This document shows positions 44,672 to 54,342 of a DNA stretch of 64,000 nt, piece after piece (positions within the stretch are counted from its first letter, which is position 1; the number at the start of each line of letters is the position of its first letter). The stretch covers positions 29,042 to 93,041 of the forward strand of contig CANFHA010000020.1 of assembly GCA_947446645.1 (NCBI GenBank), read 5' to 3'. Under the pieces are notes generated by a model that saw only the letters and a list, made by a program, of their open reading frames with translations, did no database searches and was not told where the DNA came from. Source of the stretch: Chitinophagaceae bacterium (GTDB lineage Bacteria > Bacteroidota > Bacteroidia > Chitinophagales > Chitinophagaceae). A program made the position numbers and the translations under genes.

Positions 44672-45781
44672 ATGAAAAAATTAATTTTCCTGTCGTTGGC
44701 AGTTGTTGCTTTGTTTGTGATGAACAGCTGCTCCACAAAGTTTAATGTTGCCGCTCCTTATAAAAACATTACGGTCATCTACGGTTTCCTTGACCAGGCT
44801 GATACTGCGCACTACATACGTGTGCAAAAGGCTTTTCTGGACAACAACAAGAGTGCTATCACCATGGCACAAACCCCAGACTCCAGCTTCTATGCCAGCC
44901 TGCGGGTGAAAATAGAGCGCATAAACTTATACACTACTGGTGGCGTGCATGATACTATACTAAATGTAAAGCGCGTAGATCTGAACCTGGAAGGCTATCC
45001 TAAAGAAACCGGGGCGTTCTTTAATGCACCTAACTACGCGTACAAATTTACCGATAACCTTGACCCGCGCTATTCTTACCGCATAGTGGTTTATAACCCT
45101 GCAACCGGCGAAACCGATTCGGCAGAGGCGCCAGTGATCGTAGATACTGATCCAACCGTATTTAATGTCCCTTACCTCGACGAGTTTCCCCTTAACCATG
45201 CAGGTCTTGCCTTTGTACACACGCCAGTAAATACAAACAATACGATCGACATAGGCTGCCTGTATTTCGCACCAACTACTTATGGTACCTACAACTTTTA
45301 CGGGCAAACCAGCCCTGCGGGCGTATGCCAAATGGTCGTAAGGTTCAACTGGGTAGATTCTGTAGCCGGGTCAACAACACGTACAAGCCATTCAGGCGAC
45401 TACAATTTGGGTTTCACTACCGTGAAGGGCGGTGCATTCAACTTCACTATCAACAATGTAGATATGTACACAGCCGTACGGTCCACACTTGGCCCAGCCC
45501 AGGCAAACGTGTACCGCCTGATGGACAGGTGCACTCTTTTCGCTTACCTGGCTACACCCGACTACTATACCTATGAGCAGATACAAGCTAACCAGGGCAC
45601 CGGGCTTACCGGCAACGAGATAGAGCCGATCTACACTAACATAAAAGGCGCTAATGTGCTTGGCCTCTTTGCATCTAAGGGCACGCGCTTTGGTAGTATT
45701 CCTATAGAGGATGAAACTTTAGACTCCCTGGTCGTGAGTTCACGCCTCACAGATATTAAAATAAGAGGCAAAGCGTACTAA
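44672..45781 (+). CDS. DUF4249-like lipoprotein
   Basis: A 369-residue lipoprotein with lipobox MNSC (about Cys20). The mature part starts with YKNITVIYGFLDQADTAHYI and has a beta-rich N-terminal half with DPRYSYRIVVYNPATGET, then a C-terminal half closing IKGANVLGLFASKGTRFGSI, the pattern of DUF4249 proteins that accompany TonB-dependent receptors in Bacteroidota. No receptor gene is adjacent here. Assignment by general resemblance, so moderate. Confidence 0.6.
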   Translation: MKKLIFLSLAVVALFVMNSCSTKFNVAAPYKNITVIYGFLDQADTAHYIRVQKAFLDNNKSAITMAQTPDSSFYASLRVKIERINLYTTGGVHDTILNVKRVDLNLEGYPKETGAFFNAPNYAYKFTDNLDPRYSYRIVVYNPATGETDSAEAPVIVDTDPTVFNVPYLDEFPLNHAGLAFVHTPVNTNNTIDIGCLYFAPTTYGTYNFYGQTSPAGVCQMVVRFNWVDSVAGSTTRTSHSGDYNLGFTTVKGGAFNFTINNVDMYTAVRSTLGPAQANVYRLMDRCTLFAYLATPDYYTYEQIQANQGTGLTGNEIEPIYTNIKGANVLGLFASKGTRFGSIPIEDETLDSLVVSSRLTDIKIRGKAY

Positions 45782-46325
45782 GGTAAAGATTTACATAACC
45801 GGCTACCTTATTTCCGGTTGAGCGAAATTTGTTTTTTGCGCCCATTCTTATTGTAAATCATACAGTTAGCAGTTTTTCATTTCCGATTTTTTCCGGTACC
45901 GGAAATGACCTGCTTGTCCCGATGGCCAGAAGTCACAGACCCTGTATTTCCGTTTAGGCGAAATCTGTTTTCTGCACACATTCTTAGTGTAAATCAGACA
46001 GTTAGCTGTTTTTTATTTCTGGTTTTTTCCGGTACCGGAAATGGTCTGCTTGTGCCGATGGCCAAATGTCGCTGATCCCGGATTTCCGGTTGGCTAAAAA
46101 ATCGGTTTGGCGCACGTTTGCATTGTAAATCATACAATTAGCTGATTTTCTGTTTCCGGTTTTTTCCGGTGCCGGAAATGGTGGCTTGTGACAATGCGGT
46201 CAGTAAGCTAACTTATTCCGAGGAAACAACTCAGAACAGAGTCATCCTTCTTCATACCCCTTGTACCACAATAAATGCGCCAGACATGAGTAAAAAAAGA
46301 TAGAAATTCCCACATTTTCAGCCGA
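45782..46325. other. Gene-free region holding the 136-bp tandem repeats
   Basis: No open frame with protein-like character. Three imperfect repeat units fill most of it; the remaining 46218-46325 is AT-rich sequence without recognised features. Confidence 0.7.
45810..46217 (+). repeat. Tandem array of three 136-bp repeat units
   Basis: Units begin at 45810, 45946 and 46082 (each ATTTCCG...), so the period is exactly 136 bases. Every unit carries, in order, a GCGAAAT-like stretch, an ATTGTAAATCATACAGTTAG-like block, a TTTCCGGTTTTTT run and the palindrome TTCCGGTACCGGAA (45891-45904, 46027-46040; TTCCGGTGCCGGAA at 46164-46177), then GGTCTGCTTGTGCCGATGG. The third unit loses similarity after about 46200. 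The conserved palindrome in an otherwise drifting unit suggests it is the selected part. Confidence 0.85.
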
Positions 46326-46739
46326 TTAGTTTTTCGCTTTTTTCATCTCTTCCAGCATACCAATGATCTTGTCGAGCTTTTCAGTCTCCAATTGGTTCAG
46401 TTTCACCTGCAGCGCTTCTATTTCAACTTTAGCATCTATATTGGTCTGGTAGTCGGCCTGAGCCTGGGCCCTGTCGCGTTCGCTCTGCCTGTTCTGGGCC
46501 ATCATTATAATAGGTGCGGCATAAGCAGCCTGGGTAGAAAACAACAGATTAAGCAGGATAAAAGGATAAGCATCCCAGTGACGGCATATCCCTATCACGT
46601 TCAGGGTCATCCAGACAACCACTATCAGGGACTGTATTATAATAAAGCTCCACGAGCCCATACCATTCGCCACACGGTCTGCCAGGCGCTGCCCGAAACT
46701 TAGCGTATCCGTGTGCGCTTCGTGCCAATTCTTCTTCAT
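46326..46739 (-). CDS. DUF1003 membrane protein
   Basis: A 137-residue protein with the DUF1003 pattern: LADRVANGMGSWSFIIIQSL, first helix, then WDAYPFILLNLLFSTQAAYA as second helix and the conserved APIIMMAQNRQSERDRAQAQ. A coiled-coil C-terminus (about 100-135) follows. Function unknown; inner membrane. Confidence 0.9.
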   Translation of the reverse strand: MKKNWHEAHTDTLSFGQRLADRVANGMGSWSFIIIQSLIVVVWMTLNVIGICRHWDAYPFILLNLLFSTQAAYAAPIIMMAQNRQSERDRAQAQADYQTNIDAKVEIEALQVKLNQLETEKLDKIIGMLEEMKKAKN

Positions 46740-46970
46740 AGTGTAAATTGATATTTTTATTTAATGTTATGCTGTGCGTATAAAGGTAGCCTTAAACGGC
46801 ATATACAGCCGGAACAATGACAACCAGGGCTCATGTATGGAGCATTTTATGCCAAAAAAAGCGCCCTTTCTGCCATATTTACAGAAAAACAAGAATGGCA
46901 TATTCATTGATTAGGTTACTGTGTCTGCAAAGATCTATAAAAACGTAAAATATTATAATTAGAAAATACT

Positions 46971-48872
46971 ATGGCAAAAATTATCGGAATCGACTTAGGA
47001 ACCACCAACTCATGTGTGTCTGTAATGGAAGGCAATGAGCCTGTGGTAATTGCAAATGATGAAGGGCGCCGCACCACGCCTTCAGTTGTCGCGTTTTTGA
47101 AAAACGGGGAACGTAAAGTGGGCGACCCGGCAAAACGCCAGGCTATCACTAACCCAATAAACACGATACAGTCCATAAAGCGTTTTATGGGCCGTCGTTT
47201 TGATGAGGTTACAAACGAAATGTCGCATTTTACGTACAAACTGGTAAAGGGAGACAACAACACCCCACGTGTGGATATTGATGGCCGCATGTACACACCA
47301 CAGGAAATATCTGCAATGGTGCTTCAGAAAATGAAGAAAACCGCAGAAGACTTCCTGGGCTATGAGGTGAAAGAAGCTGTAATCACAGTACCGGCATACT
47401 TCAACGATGCACAGCGCCAGGCAACGAAAGAAGCAGGCGAAATAGCAGGCCTGAATGTGCGCCGTATCATAAACGAGCCTACAGCAGCAGCGCTTGCCTA
47501 CGGCCTTGACAAGCAGCACAAAGACAGCAAGATCGCAGTATTTGACCTTGGTGGTGGTACGTTCGACGTATCAGTACTGGAACTGGGTGACGGCGTATTT
47601 GAAGTAAAATCTACCAACGGTGATACGCACCTGGGTGGTGATGACTTTGATAAAGTGGTAATGGACTGGCTGGCAGAGGAATTCAAAAAAGACGAAGCGA
47701 TAGACCTGCGCAAGGACCCTATGGCATGGCAGCGCCTGAAAGAAGCTGCTGAAAAAGCAAAGATCGAACTGTCTTCTTCACAGGAAACAGAGATCAACCT
47801 GCCATACATAACAGCAGTAGACGGTGCACCTAAGCACCTGGTACGCAAAATGAGCCGTGCGAAATTCGAACAGCTTGCAGACAAGCTGATAGAGCGCACG
47901 CTGGAGCCATGCCGCAAAGCACTTAAAGATGCAGGCATAACTGCAGCAGAAATAGACGAAGTGATACTGGTAGGTGGTTCCACACGTATTCCTAAGGTGC
48001 AGGAAGTAGTAGAAAAGTTCTTTGGCAAGAAGCCGCATAAGGGTGTAAACCCTGATGAGGTGGTAGCTATAGGCGCAGCTATACAGGGTGGTGTACTTAC
48101 CGGCGATGTGAAAGATGTGTTGCTGCTTGACGTAACTCCACTTTCCCTGGGTATAGAAACAATGGGTGGTGTAATGACACGCCTGATCGAGTCTAACACA
48201 ACAATTCCTACAAAGAAAAGCGAGACCTTTTCTACGGCCAGCGACAGCCAGCCAAGTGTAGAAATAAATGTACTACAGGGTGAGCGCCCAATGGCTAAGG
48301 ACAATAAGAACCTGGGCCGCTTTATACTGGACGGTATACCACCCGCACCACGCGGAGTACCGCAGGTGGAAGTGATCTTTGATATTGACGCTAACGGCAT
48401 GTTGCATGTTACCGCTAAAGACAAGGGCACCGGCAAAACGCAGAATATCCGCATAGAAGCAGGCAGCGGCCTGAACAAGGAAGAAGTAGAACGCATGAAG
48501 AACGAGGCGAAAGCCAACGAGGAAGAAGATAAGAAAGTGCGTGAGCGTGTAGAAAAGCTGAACAAAGCTGACGGCCTTGTATTCCAGTCAGAAAAACAGC
48601 TGAAGGAATATGGCGACAAGATACCTGCTGATAAGAAAGGCAGGATTGAAGAAGCGCTGAACAAGCTGAAGTCTGTACACAAGGCTGAAGACCTTGACGG
48701 CATAGATAAAGCTGAAGAAGAACTGAATGCAGCGTGGATGGCGGCAAGCGAAGAAATGTACAAAGCAGGCCAGACACCAGGTGGTGATGGTGCTCCACAG
48801 GGTGGTGAGCAGCCACAGCATGCCGGACACGATGGCAATGTAGCTGATGCCGAGTATGAAGAAGTGAAGTAA
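46971..48872 (+). CDS. dnaK: Chaperone DnaK (Hsp70)
   Basis: A 633-residue ATP-dependent chaperone. Nucleotide-binding domain signatures [35 protein letters not shown] and [20 protein letters not shown]; the linker [19 protein letters not shown]; and a substrate-binding domain through about 605. The C-terminus is Gly/Pro/Gln rich and ends DAEYEEVK, the typical EEVD-like tail. dnaJ and grpE are not adjacent. No CIRCE-like inverted repeat was seen upstream. Confidence 0.98.
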   Translation: MAKIIGIDLGTTNSCVSVMEGNEPVVIANDEGRRTTPSVVAFLKNGERKVGDPAKRQAITNPINTIQSIKRFMGRRFDEVTNEMSHFTYKLVKGDNNTPRVDIDGRMYTPQEISAMVLQKMKKTAEDFLGYEVKEAVITVPAYFNDAQRQATKEAGEIAGLNVRRIINEPTAAALAYGLDKQHKDSKIAVFDLGGGTFDVSVLELGDGVFEVKSTNGDTHLGGDDFDKVVMDWLAEEFKKDEAIDLRKDPMAWQRLKEAAEKAKIELSSSQETEINLPYITAVDGAPKHLVRKMSRAKFEQLADKLIERTLEPCRKALKDAGITAAEIDEVILVGGSTRIPKVQEVVEKFFGKKPHKGVNPDEVVAIGAAIQGGVLTGDVKDVLLLDVTPLSLGIETMGGVMTRLIESNTTIPTKKSETFSTASDSQPSVEINVLQGERPMAKDNKNLGRFILDGIPPAPRGVPQVEVIFDIDANGMLHVTAKDKGTGKTQNIRIEAGSGLNKEEVERMKNEAKANEEEDKKVRERVEKLNKADGLVFQSEKQLKEYGDKIPADKKGRIEEALNKLKSVHKAEDLDGIDKAEEELNAAWMAASEEMYKAGQTPGGDGAPQGGEQPQHAGHDGNVADAEYEEVK

Positions 48873-48913
48873 GGTTAACTGGTTGATCAGTTAATTGGTA
48901 AAATAGTTAAAAC

Positions 48914-48933
48914 GGCTGGTGGAAACACTGGCC
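48914..48933 (+). terminator. Terminator of dnaK
   Basis: Eight-base stem GGCTGGTG/CACTGGCC (two G-U pairs in RNA) closed by a GAAA tetraloop and followed by CTTTTTG. Located 42 bases after the dnaK stop. Confidence 0.6.
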
Positions 48934-48997
48934 CTTTTTGCTTTCGCACCGGGTTGCCATTTGATTTTTCATTCCTAAATTTGTAAAAACTGAAACA

Positions 48998-49618
48998 ATG
49001 GAACTGGCAGACCTTGATTTAAATAAAACTTATAGCTACGCCGACTACTACACGTGGACATTTAAAGACCGTTTAGAATTAATTGATGGCAAGATTTTCA
49101 GAAAAGAGCCTCAGGTACCAAATACAATACACCAGCTCTACTGCGGCCATATTACCTTTATGCTGTATAGCCACTTTGAGCATCACGATCATTGTGTATT
49201 TAGTGGAATTTTTGATGTTCGCTTGCCAGGGAGATCAATCAGAGATGCCGATGTCTTTACTGTTGTACAGCCAGATATTTGTGTGATCCTGGATAAAAAT
49301 AAACTTGACGACCGGGGTGGCATAGGCACTCCGGACATTGTAGTGGAGATATTATCTCCGGGAAATAATACAGTTGATCTCAATGATAAGTTTTATGCTT
49401 ATCAGAAAGCAGGTGTAAAAGAATACTGGGTCGTTTTTACGAACGAAAAGGCAATAGTAGTATATAAAGCGACTAACGGGCAATTCAATGCAAGTCGTCC
49501 TTTGGTGAGTGGCAATACTGTAACAACCGGTATTTTACCCGGCTTTTCGCTTGACCTCTCCGAACTATTTAAGACGTCCGAATTCCTTGAAAAAAGACAG
49601 CTCTCCCACAATAACTAA
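48998..49618 (+). CDS. Uma2-family (DUF820) putative restriction-endonuclease-like protein
   Basis: A 206-residue protein of the PD-(D/E)xK-like Uma2 family. Pattern: YADYYTWTFKDRLELIDGKI, then DVFTVVQPDICVILDKNKL with the acidic site Asp, GTPDIVVEILSPGNNTVDLN with the PD...ExLSP motif, and KFYAYQKAGVKEYWVV. Function is unproven for the family; nuclease-like fold only. Converges with the DUF6265 gene, 7 bases apart. Confidence 0.88.
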   Translation: MELADLDLNKTYSYADYYTWTFKDRLELIDGKIFRKEPQVPNTIHQLYCGHITFMLYSHFEHHDHCVFSGIFDVRLPGRSIRDADVFTVVQPDICVILDKNKLDDRGGIGTPDIVVEILSPGNNTVDLNDKFYAYQKAGVKEYWVVFTNEKAIVVYKATNGQFNASRPLVSGNTVTTGILPGFSLDLSELFKTSEFLEKRQLSHNN

Positions 49619-49625
49619 CAAGGAG

Positions 49626-50141
49626 CTACTTAGCCCTCCCCATGGGGAAACTCTCAGTATGTATCTGCCCGCCGATCTTGCCAGAGATAGCGGCGAATAG
49701 AGAATCAGGAGTTACGTGCTTATAGGTGATCTTTTGTGGAAAATCGTGGGCAGGGTTCTCGAATATCATTTCTTCACTGGCGCCGGATGTTAGCGTAAAT
49801 GAGACAGGTTGTCCGCCGTTCTGGCCGTTTACGGTAGGTATGTATTGCAGATCGTTTCCACTTTGTTTCAGCTTCATGGTCTCCATGGGTATCGTGTCTT
49901 TACCTCTCACCAGGAAGCTCTTGCCCGCAAGGCATGTATCATTTTCCTTGCTCCAGACCTCATAGGCTATCCCCTCAGGTTGTGCACTCTTCCATGCACC
50001 AATGAGCCATGTGGCCTGGCCTATACCCGTGGTTGCTTTTGCCTTTTCGACATCTGCTGGCTTATCGCTTGTATTGTTGTTACATGATGTAGCAAAGAAA
50101 AGCGCGGTGGCTATAAAAAGGCCGGATACGATACGTTTCAT
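49626..50141 (-). CDS. DUF6265 lipoprotein
   Basis: A 171-residue lipoprotein with lipobox ATSC (Cys20) and Asn-rich linker. The mature domain matches DUF6265: TWLIGAWKSAQPEGIAYEVW, SFLVRGKDTIPMETMKLKQS, and MIFENPAHDFPQKITYKHVT. Beta-barrel-like (calycin type) fold expected. Function unknown. Confidence 0.8.
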   Translation of the reverse strand: MKRIVSGLFIATALFFATSCNNNTSDKPADVEKAKATTGIGQATWLIGAWKSAQPEGIAYEVWSKENDTCLAGKSFLVRGKDTIPMETMKLKQSGNDLQYIPTVNGQNGGQPVSFTLTSGASEEMIFENPAHDFPQKITYKHVTPDSLFAAISGKIGGQIHTESFPMGRAK

Positions 50142-50203
50142 TACGATTTTTTTTGTGCAAAGATAATTGGATAAAACCGCTCTGCATAGGTGTCCCTAAC
50201 ATT

Positions 50204-50222
50204 GGAGGTGTGGTACACCTCC
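50204..50222. repeat. Hairpin GGAGGTGT-GGT-ACACCTCC
   Basis: Perfect 8-base arms with a 3-base loop, flanked by a wider ATAGGTG ... CACCTAT inverted pair, making a nested stem between dinB and the DUF6265 gene. Possibly a termination or attenuation structure. Confidence 0.45.
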
Positions 50223-50290
50223 AGGCACCTATAAGTTCAGATCTATCTTATCGCTCGTAACTTATCACTTGTAACTTATCGCTTATTACT

Positions 50291-50785
50291 TTATCGCTGC
50301 CATACAAATGCCTCAAAATCTGTTGCAGGTATCTTAGTAACACCTAGCTGCCGCAACATGGTGACCAGCTGGCCGCGATGATAGGTGGCATGGTTAAACA
50401 CATGCTGCAGCACATGGTAAACCGGCATCTTATAAGTCTTCTTCTGCCGGTCGTAGAACTCAACTACATGCTGAAGTGCACGGTCATCGTATTGGCGCTC
50501 CACAAAATTGACGAGGCTTGCAGAGTCAGCCTGCCAGCGCTTGCAGGCGTCTTCGATTGTTATAGCAAGATCATCGCCATGCCATACAGGATGCTCGGCC
50601 AGCAGCAGACGTTGCAGCCATATAGATTCTGCACCCCAGCTATGCAATACGGTGCGCCGCACAGATGGAAAGCTGCTGTTGATCTCTTTGTCCGCAGCGC
50701 CCGCTTTCAACTGCAAAATCGCATCTATCATCAGCTTATTGGCCCACTGATTATATTGGGCGTACTGTAGCAGCAAATCCTTCAT
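50291..50785 (-). CDS. DinB-family protein
   Basis: A 164-residue four-helix-bundle protein. The metal-site pattern is visible: His in VLHSWGAESIWLQRLL, then HVLQHVFNHATYHRGQLVTM with the conserved HxxxH pair near the C-terminus. DinB/YfiT-like proteins include metal-dependent thiol transferases; the specific role is unknown. Divergent from the PLP enzyme gene. Confidence 0.9.
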   Translation of the reverse strand: MKDLLLQYAQYNQWANKLMIDAILQLKAGAADKEINSSFPSVRRTVLHSWGAESIWLQRLLLAEHPVWHGDDLAITIEDACKRWQADSASLVNFVERQYDDRALQHVVEFYDRQKKTYKMPVYHVLQHVFNHATYHRGQLVTMLRQLGVTKIPATDFEAFVWQR

Positions 50786-50792
50786 GGTATCT

Positions 50793-50800
50793 TATCTTTG
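50793..50800 (+). promoter_or_regulatory. Possible -7 element (TATCTTTG) for the PLP enzyme gene
   Basis: TATCTTTG matches TAnnTTTG, 20 bases before the ATG at 50820, within the 34-base gap between divergent genes. No TTG box at normal spacing. Confidence 0.35.
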
Positions 50801-50819
50801 GCTCTAAATTAAAGGTAAA

Positions 50820-52055
50820 ATGGCTGATAAAAATAATTCTTTAGGATTTGACACCACCTGTATCCGTGGCGGGCATACGCAGGAAAGCAACCGCGCACAC
50901 CTTACGCCTATCTATGCATCCAGCACATACACGTTCGACAATGCAGAGCAGGCCATAGCGGTGTTCAAAGGCCAGGAAGAGGGATATATTTACGGCCGCT
51001 GGGGCAACCCAACTGTAACGGAGGCAGAGGAAAAAATAGCCCTGCTGGAGGCGTATGGCATAAAGGATAAAAACGGGGAGCCGCTGCAATTAAAAGCTTT
51101 GCTGCATGCATCGGGCATGGCAGCTATGTGCACTATGCTGCTGGGCAATATAAAGGCAGGGCAAAAGATAATTACGCACTACTCACTGTATGGCGGCACA
51201 CATGAACTGGTAGAAAAAATACTGCCCGACCTTGGCATTGAAGCCATGATAGTAGACTTTCATGACCTGGAAAAAGTAGAGGAAGCAATAAAGGCGGATA
51301 AGAGCATTTCGCTGATGCATATAGAAACTCCGGCCAACCCTACCCTCCAATGTGTGGACCTGGAAGCGCTGGCCGCCTTAGGTAAGCGCTGCGGACTAAC
51401 GGTATGTGTTGACAATACCTTTGCAACACCCTACCTGCAGCAACCGTTCCGGTACGATGTAGACTATGTAATGCACTCCACTACCAAATTCCTGAATGGC
51501 CACGGCACACTTATTGGCGGCGTAGTGATAGGAAGGGACATAGAAAAGATGAGCAAGGGCATTACAAAAACACACCGCCTGCTGGGTGGCAACAGTAATG
51601 CATTTGAAGCCTTTCTGCTGGTGAATGGCCTGCGTACCTTCGGGCTGCGAATGGACCGGCACTGCAGCAACGCACAAAGGGTAGCGGAATTCCTGCAAGG
51701 TAATGCCGGTGTTGAAAAAGTGAATTACCTGGGGCTCGTATCCCACCCTGATCATGCCACATGCAAAAAGCAAATGAAGAATGGCGGCGCCATGCTCAGC
51801 TTTGAGCTTAAAGGTGGTTTTGATGCAGGAGTGAACTTCATCAACAAGCTAAAGATGTGTACCAATGCCGTATCTCTCGGTACCTGCGATACGCTGGTAT
51901 GCCATGCAGCATCTACCACTCACCTGGGCGTGGCAAGAGAGCAAAGGCTGGCCTTTGGCATTACTGATGGGTTAATAAGAATGAGTGTAGGGATAGAGAA
52001 TATTGAGGATATAATAAATGACCTTCAGCAAGCGATAACAACGCCAAAGCCCTAA
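50820..52055 (+). CDS. Cys/Met-metabolism PLP enzyme (methionine gamma-lyase-like)
   Basis: A 411-residue type I PLP enzyme. Features: FDTTCIRGGHTQESN and PIYASSTYTFDNAEQA at the start, GYIYGRWGNPTVTEAEEKIA, the phosphate-site ASGMAAMCTMLLG, the PLP Lys in DYVMHSTTKFLNGHGTLIGG, and GTCDTLVCHAASTTHLGVAR. Members are cystathionine gamma-lyase/synthase, methionine gamma-lyase or O-acetylhomoserine sulfhydrylase. The Cys in the GTCDTLVCHAAS region and the overall form favour methionine gamma-lyase or a lyase, without certainty. Confidence 0.85.
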   Translation: MADKNNSLGFDTTCIRGGHTQESNRAHLTPIYASSTYTFDNAEQAIAVFKGQEEGYIYGRWGNPTVTEAEEKIALLEAYGIKDKNGEPLQLKALLHASGMAAMCTMLLGNIKAGQKIITHYSLYGGTHELVEKILPDLGIEAMIVDFHDLEKVEEAIKADKSISLMHIETPANPTLQCVDLEALAALGKRCGLTVCVDNTFATPYLQQPFRYDVDYVMHSTTKFLNGHGTLIGGVVIGRDIEKMSKGITKTHRLLGGNSNAFEAFLLVNGLRTFGLRMDRHCSNAQRVAEFLQGNAGVEKVNYLGLVSHPDHATCKKQMKNGGAMLSFELKGGFDAGVNFINKLKMCTNAVSLGTCDTLVCHAASTTHLGVAREQRLAFGITDGLIRMSVGIENIEDIINDLQQAITTPKP

Positions 52056-52070
52056 CCTCACGAAGGGCTT
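52047..52070. terminator. Convergent hairpin between the PLP and M1/T9SS genes
   Basis: AAGCCCT/AGGGCTT arms around a 10-base loop. The left arm overlaps the stop codon of the PLP enzyme gene, and the right arm is 4 bases from the M1 stop. Confidence 0.4.
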
Positions 52071-52074
52071 CCAG

Positions 52075-54069
52075 TTAGTTTTTCACCAGCTTATATACTG
52101 CACGGTCTGTACCCGGAACAGCTATGCTCAACACATACATTCCCGGAGAAAGGTCACCAGCGGGTATTGAGATGTTCTGTGCATTTCCGATACTTTGTTT
52201 CCACAATACCCGACCGGTCATATCTGTTAGTGTCAGGTCGCTGTTCGCAGAAACATTGGTCACCTGCCATCCGTTAGTTGTTGGGTTGGGCGTGATCGTT
52301 ACTCCTCCCTGTAGCTGGTTCTCAAAACCAAGCGCCATATCATGGATGTTTGCTATTAGCTTGTATATCAGCCAGGCATTAGGATCCATGAATACGCCTG
52401 TTAGTGTCTTGCTCCAGGTAAAATGGAAATTCTGTGCCGACTGGTCATTAAGCACACGCACTATAGTGTCTCCGGCTGCTGAACGCAGGCGCAGTTCCAG
52501 CGGCACTTTGAATAACGATACTGATGCGGGAACAGAAGTGGTTTGTGCCAGGTGTACATAGACATTGTCGCCTAGCTGGTTCCAGCTCATGGCATATTTA
52601 GGGAAGCCCTGCTGGTACACCCACTGGTTAAAGAAGGTGTCCAGGTTTATCCCATTCACCACGGGCCCCACAAGCGCTTTTGCCGTGTTTTTAAAATCCT
52701 CTACGGTTCCGTTTCCGCCGGCGTATACCTGTTGATAATTGCGGAATATGTGAAAGTAGCTGCTGTCGTCGTTGACGACCGAACGCAATGTGTGCAACAC
52801 CGCTCCTCCCTTGCCATAGGTGAGCCTTCCGTCAAATATCCGGTCTTCGTTTGTGGTATCGTCTACGTACACCGAGCCGGTATCAACAGACTTTATGTAG
52901 TTCTGCTGCCAGAGCATATAGCTCACTGCATTGGGATGATCGTAAAAGTGATCGTAATACAGGTAGCTCACGTAGCTCGCGGCACCCTCATTCATCATTA
53001 TATCGCGCCAGGTGCCGCAGGTTACATTATCACCAAACCATTGATGACCCAGCTCGTGGGAAATTGTACCCATATCAATAGCTACAGATCCCAGCGTTGT
53101 CATCGTCTGGTTTTCCTCGGCTCCACCCCAGTACACTATGCTATGGCCATATTTTTCCTTTGCGAAAGGATACAGGCCGAAAAGGCTTGACAGATAATTT
53201 ACTGCGAGCGCCGTGCTATCGAAGTAACTTTGGTAGGCAGTCATGAACCCGGGTCGGTCATAAACATAGTTCTGCATGAGCATGGAGTCTGTGCTGCCCG
53301 TAAAATGCATGTAGTACGAGTATTCTGCGTATGCACCTACGGCTATGGAAATAAGATAGTAATCTATAGGGGCGCGTTCCTTCCATTCATAGCGGTTGTG
53401 GGTAGCATCAACCGGTGTTACTGCCTGCAGTAATCCATTGCTACCGGCTTTCAGCGAGTCTGGCACGGTGAGCCACATGTCTACAGAGTCTATCTTGTCC
53501 CGCAGAGATTGCTTAGCAGGCCACCACCGGTATGCGTGATATGCTTCACTAACGGTGAAGAGCGTAGTGGCGCTCCAGTCAGGATCGGGCATGAGGTACA
53601 GACCGCCCAGGGAATACAGATCGGACGAAGTAACCGCCCCGTGATAAAAAACCTCCGCGGTAAATGTAGATCCGGCAATCAGTGGTGTGCCAAGCATTAT
53701 TGATCGTATGCTATCACCAGTTAAACTATAAAGTACCCCATCAATTTTTGCAGAGTCTATGGTGTAGGAAGTATCCAGCTCAAAAACGTAGGCCGGCATT
53801 GAAGGTGCTACCACCTTTGCTGTAGTTGCCACGCTGCCGCTTATGGCTGTAGACGTATTGGTTACATTCAGGTCAAATTTCAGGTACTTAACATCGTACT
53901 GGTCCTCGGCCACGTCTGCTACAGTGGTTCGATGTGCGTTATGACGGCCGTGACTGACCGGGCGATCTGTGCTGAACCTGTTTTGCTGTGCATGGGCAAC
54001 GGTGCAAAAGGCCAGGATACCAGTGGAGGCGAGGGTAATTAATTTTATCATTACGTGGAGTGTTCTCAT
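52075..54069 (-). CDS. M1-family aminopeptidase with T9SS sorting domain
   Basis: About 664 residues from the ATG at 54069, which gives a clear signal peptide (MIKLITLASTGILAFCTVAH); a frame opening at 54186 would put 39 residues in front of it. Zinc site HELGHQWFGDN at about 338 with the Glu in MMNEGAASYVSYLY. GGAEENQTMTTLG replaces the classic GAMEN with an extra residue. After a beta-sandwich domain, the final 75 residues (GVTITPNPTTNGWQVTNV to YVLSIAVPGTDRAVYKLV) form a T9SS type A sorting domain. Extracellular or surface peptidase. Confidence 0.9.
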   Translation of the reverse strand: MRTLHVMIKLITLASTGILAFCTVAHAQQNRFSTDRPVSHGRHNAHRTTVADVAEDQYDVKYLKFDLNVTNTSTAISGSVATTAKVVAPSMPAYVFELDTSYTIDSAKIDGVLYSLTGDSIRSIMLGTPLIAGSTFTAEVFYHGAVTSSDLYSLGGLYLMPDPDWSATTLFTVSEAYHAYRWWPAKQSLRDKIDSVDMWLTVPDSLKAGSNGLLQAVTPVDATHNRYEWKERAPIDYYLISIAVGAYAEYSYYMHFTGSTDSMLMQNYVYDRPGFMTAYQSYFDSTALAVNYLSSLFGLYPFAKEKYGHSIVYWGGAEENQTMTTLGSVAIDMGTISHELGHQWFGDNVTCGTWRDIMMNEGAASYVSYLYYDHFYDHPNAVSYMLWQQNYIKSVDTGSVYVDDTTNEDRIFDGRLTYGKGGAVLHTLRSVVNDDSSYFHIFRNYQQVYAGGNGTVEDFKNTAKALVGPVVNGINLDTFFNQWVYQQGFPKYAMSWNQLGDNVYVHLAQTTSVPASVSLFKVPLELRLRSAAGDTIVRVLNDQSAQNFHFTWSKTLTGVFMDPNAWLIYKLIANIHDMALGFENQLQGGVTITPNPTTNGWQVTNVSANSDLTLTDMTGRVLWKQSIGNAQNISIPAGDLSPGMYVLSIAVPGTDRAVYKLVKN

Positions 54070-54342
54070 TATTAGACGGGTTTTCTGATGGATTTCTTGG
54101 GTATAGCCCAAAAATATTTCTTTTCCGCTGTAGAACCCTTTTAATCTGTCAGGAAGCGCTGGGTTGCACCTCCGGCTTTTCGCCATTAGCTTAAAAAATA
54201 ATTGAAGGAATAGTGCAAGAGATATTTCCCTGAATGTTCTTATGTTCTAGTGTTGGCACGATTTTTATTTTAGTGAATTTTTCAATTTTCGGTATAATTG
54301 TTGCAAACTCAGTGCGTTTAATTATCATAATCAGTTGATAAT

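Noticed and set aside
45810..46217. CRISPR array
   Set aside because: The repeats are 136 bases, directly adjacent without unique spacers, and drift in sequence; no cas genes are present.
47498..48838. 446-residue open frame antisense to dnaK
   Set aside because: It lies entirely on the opposite strand of a certain dnaK gene; its Ser/Pro-rich translation has no family resemblance and is a codon-usage shadow.
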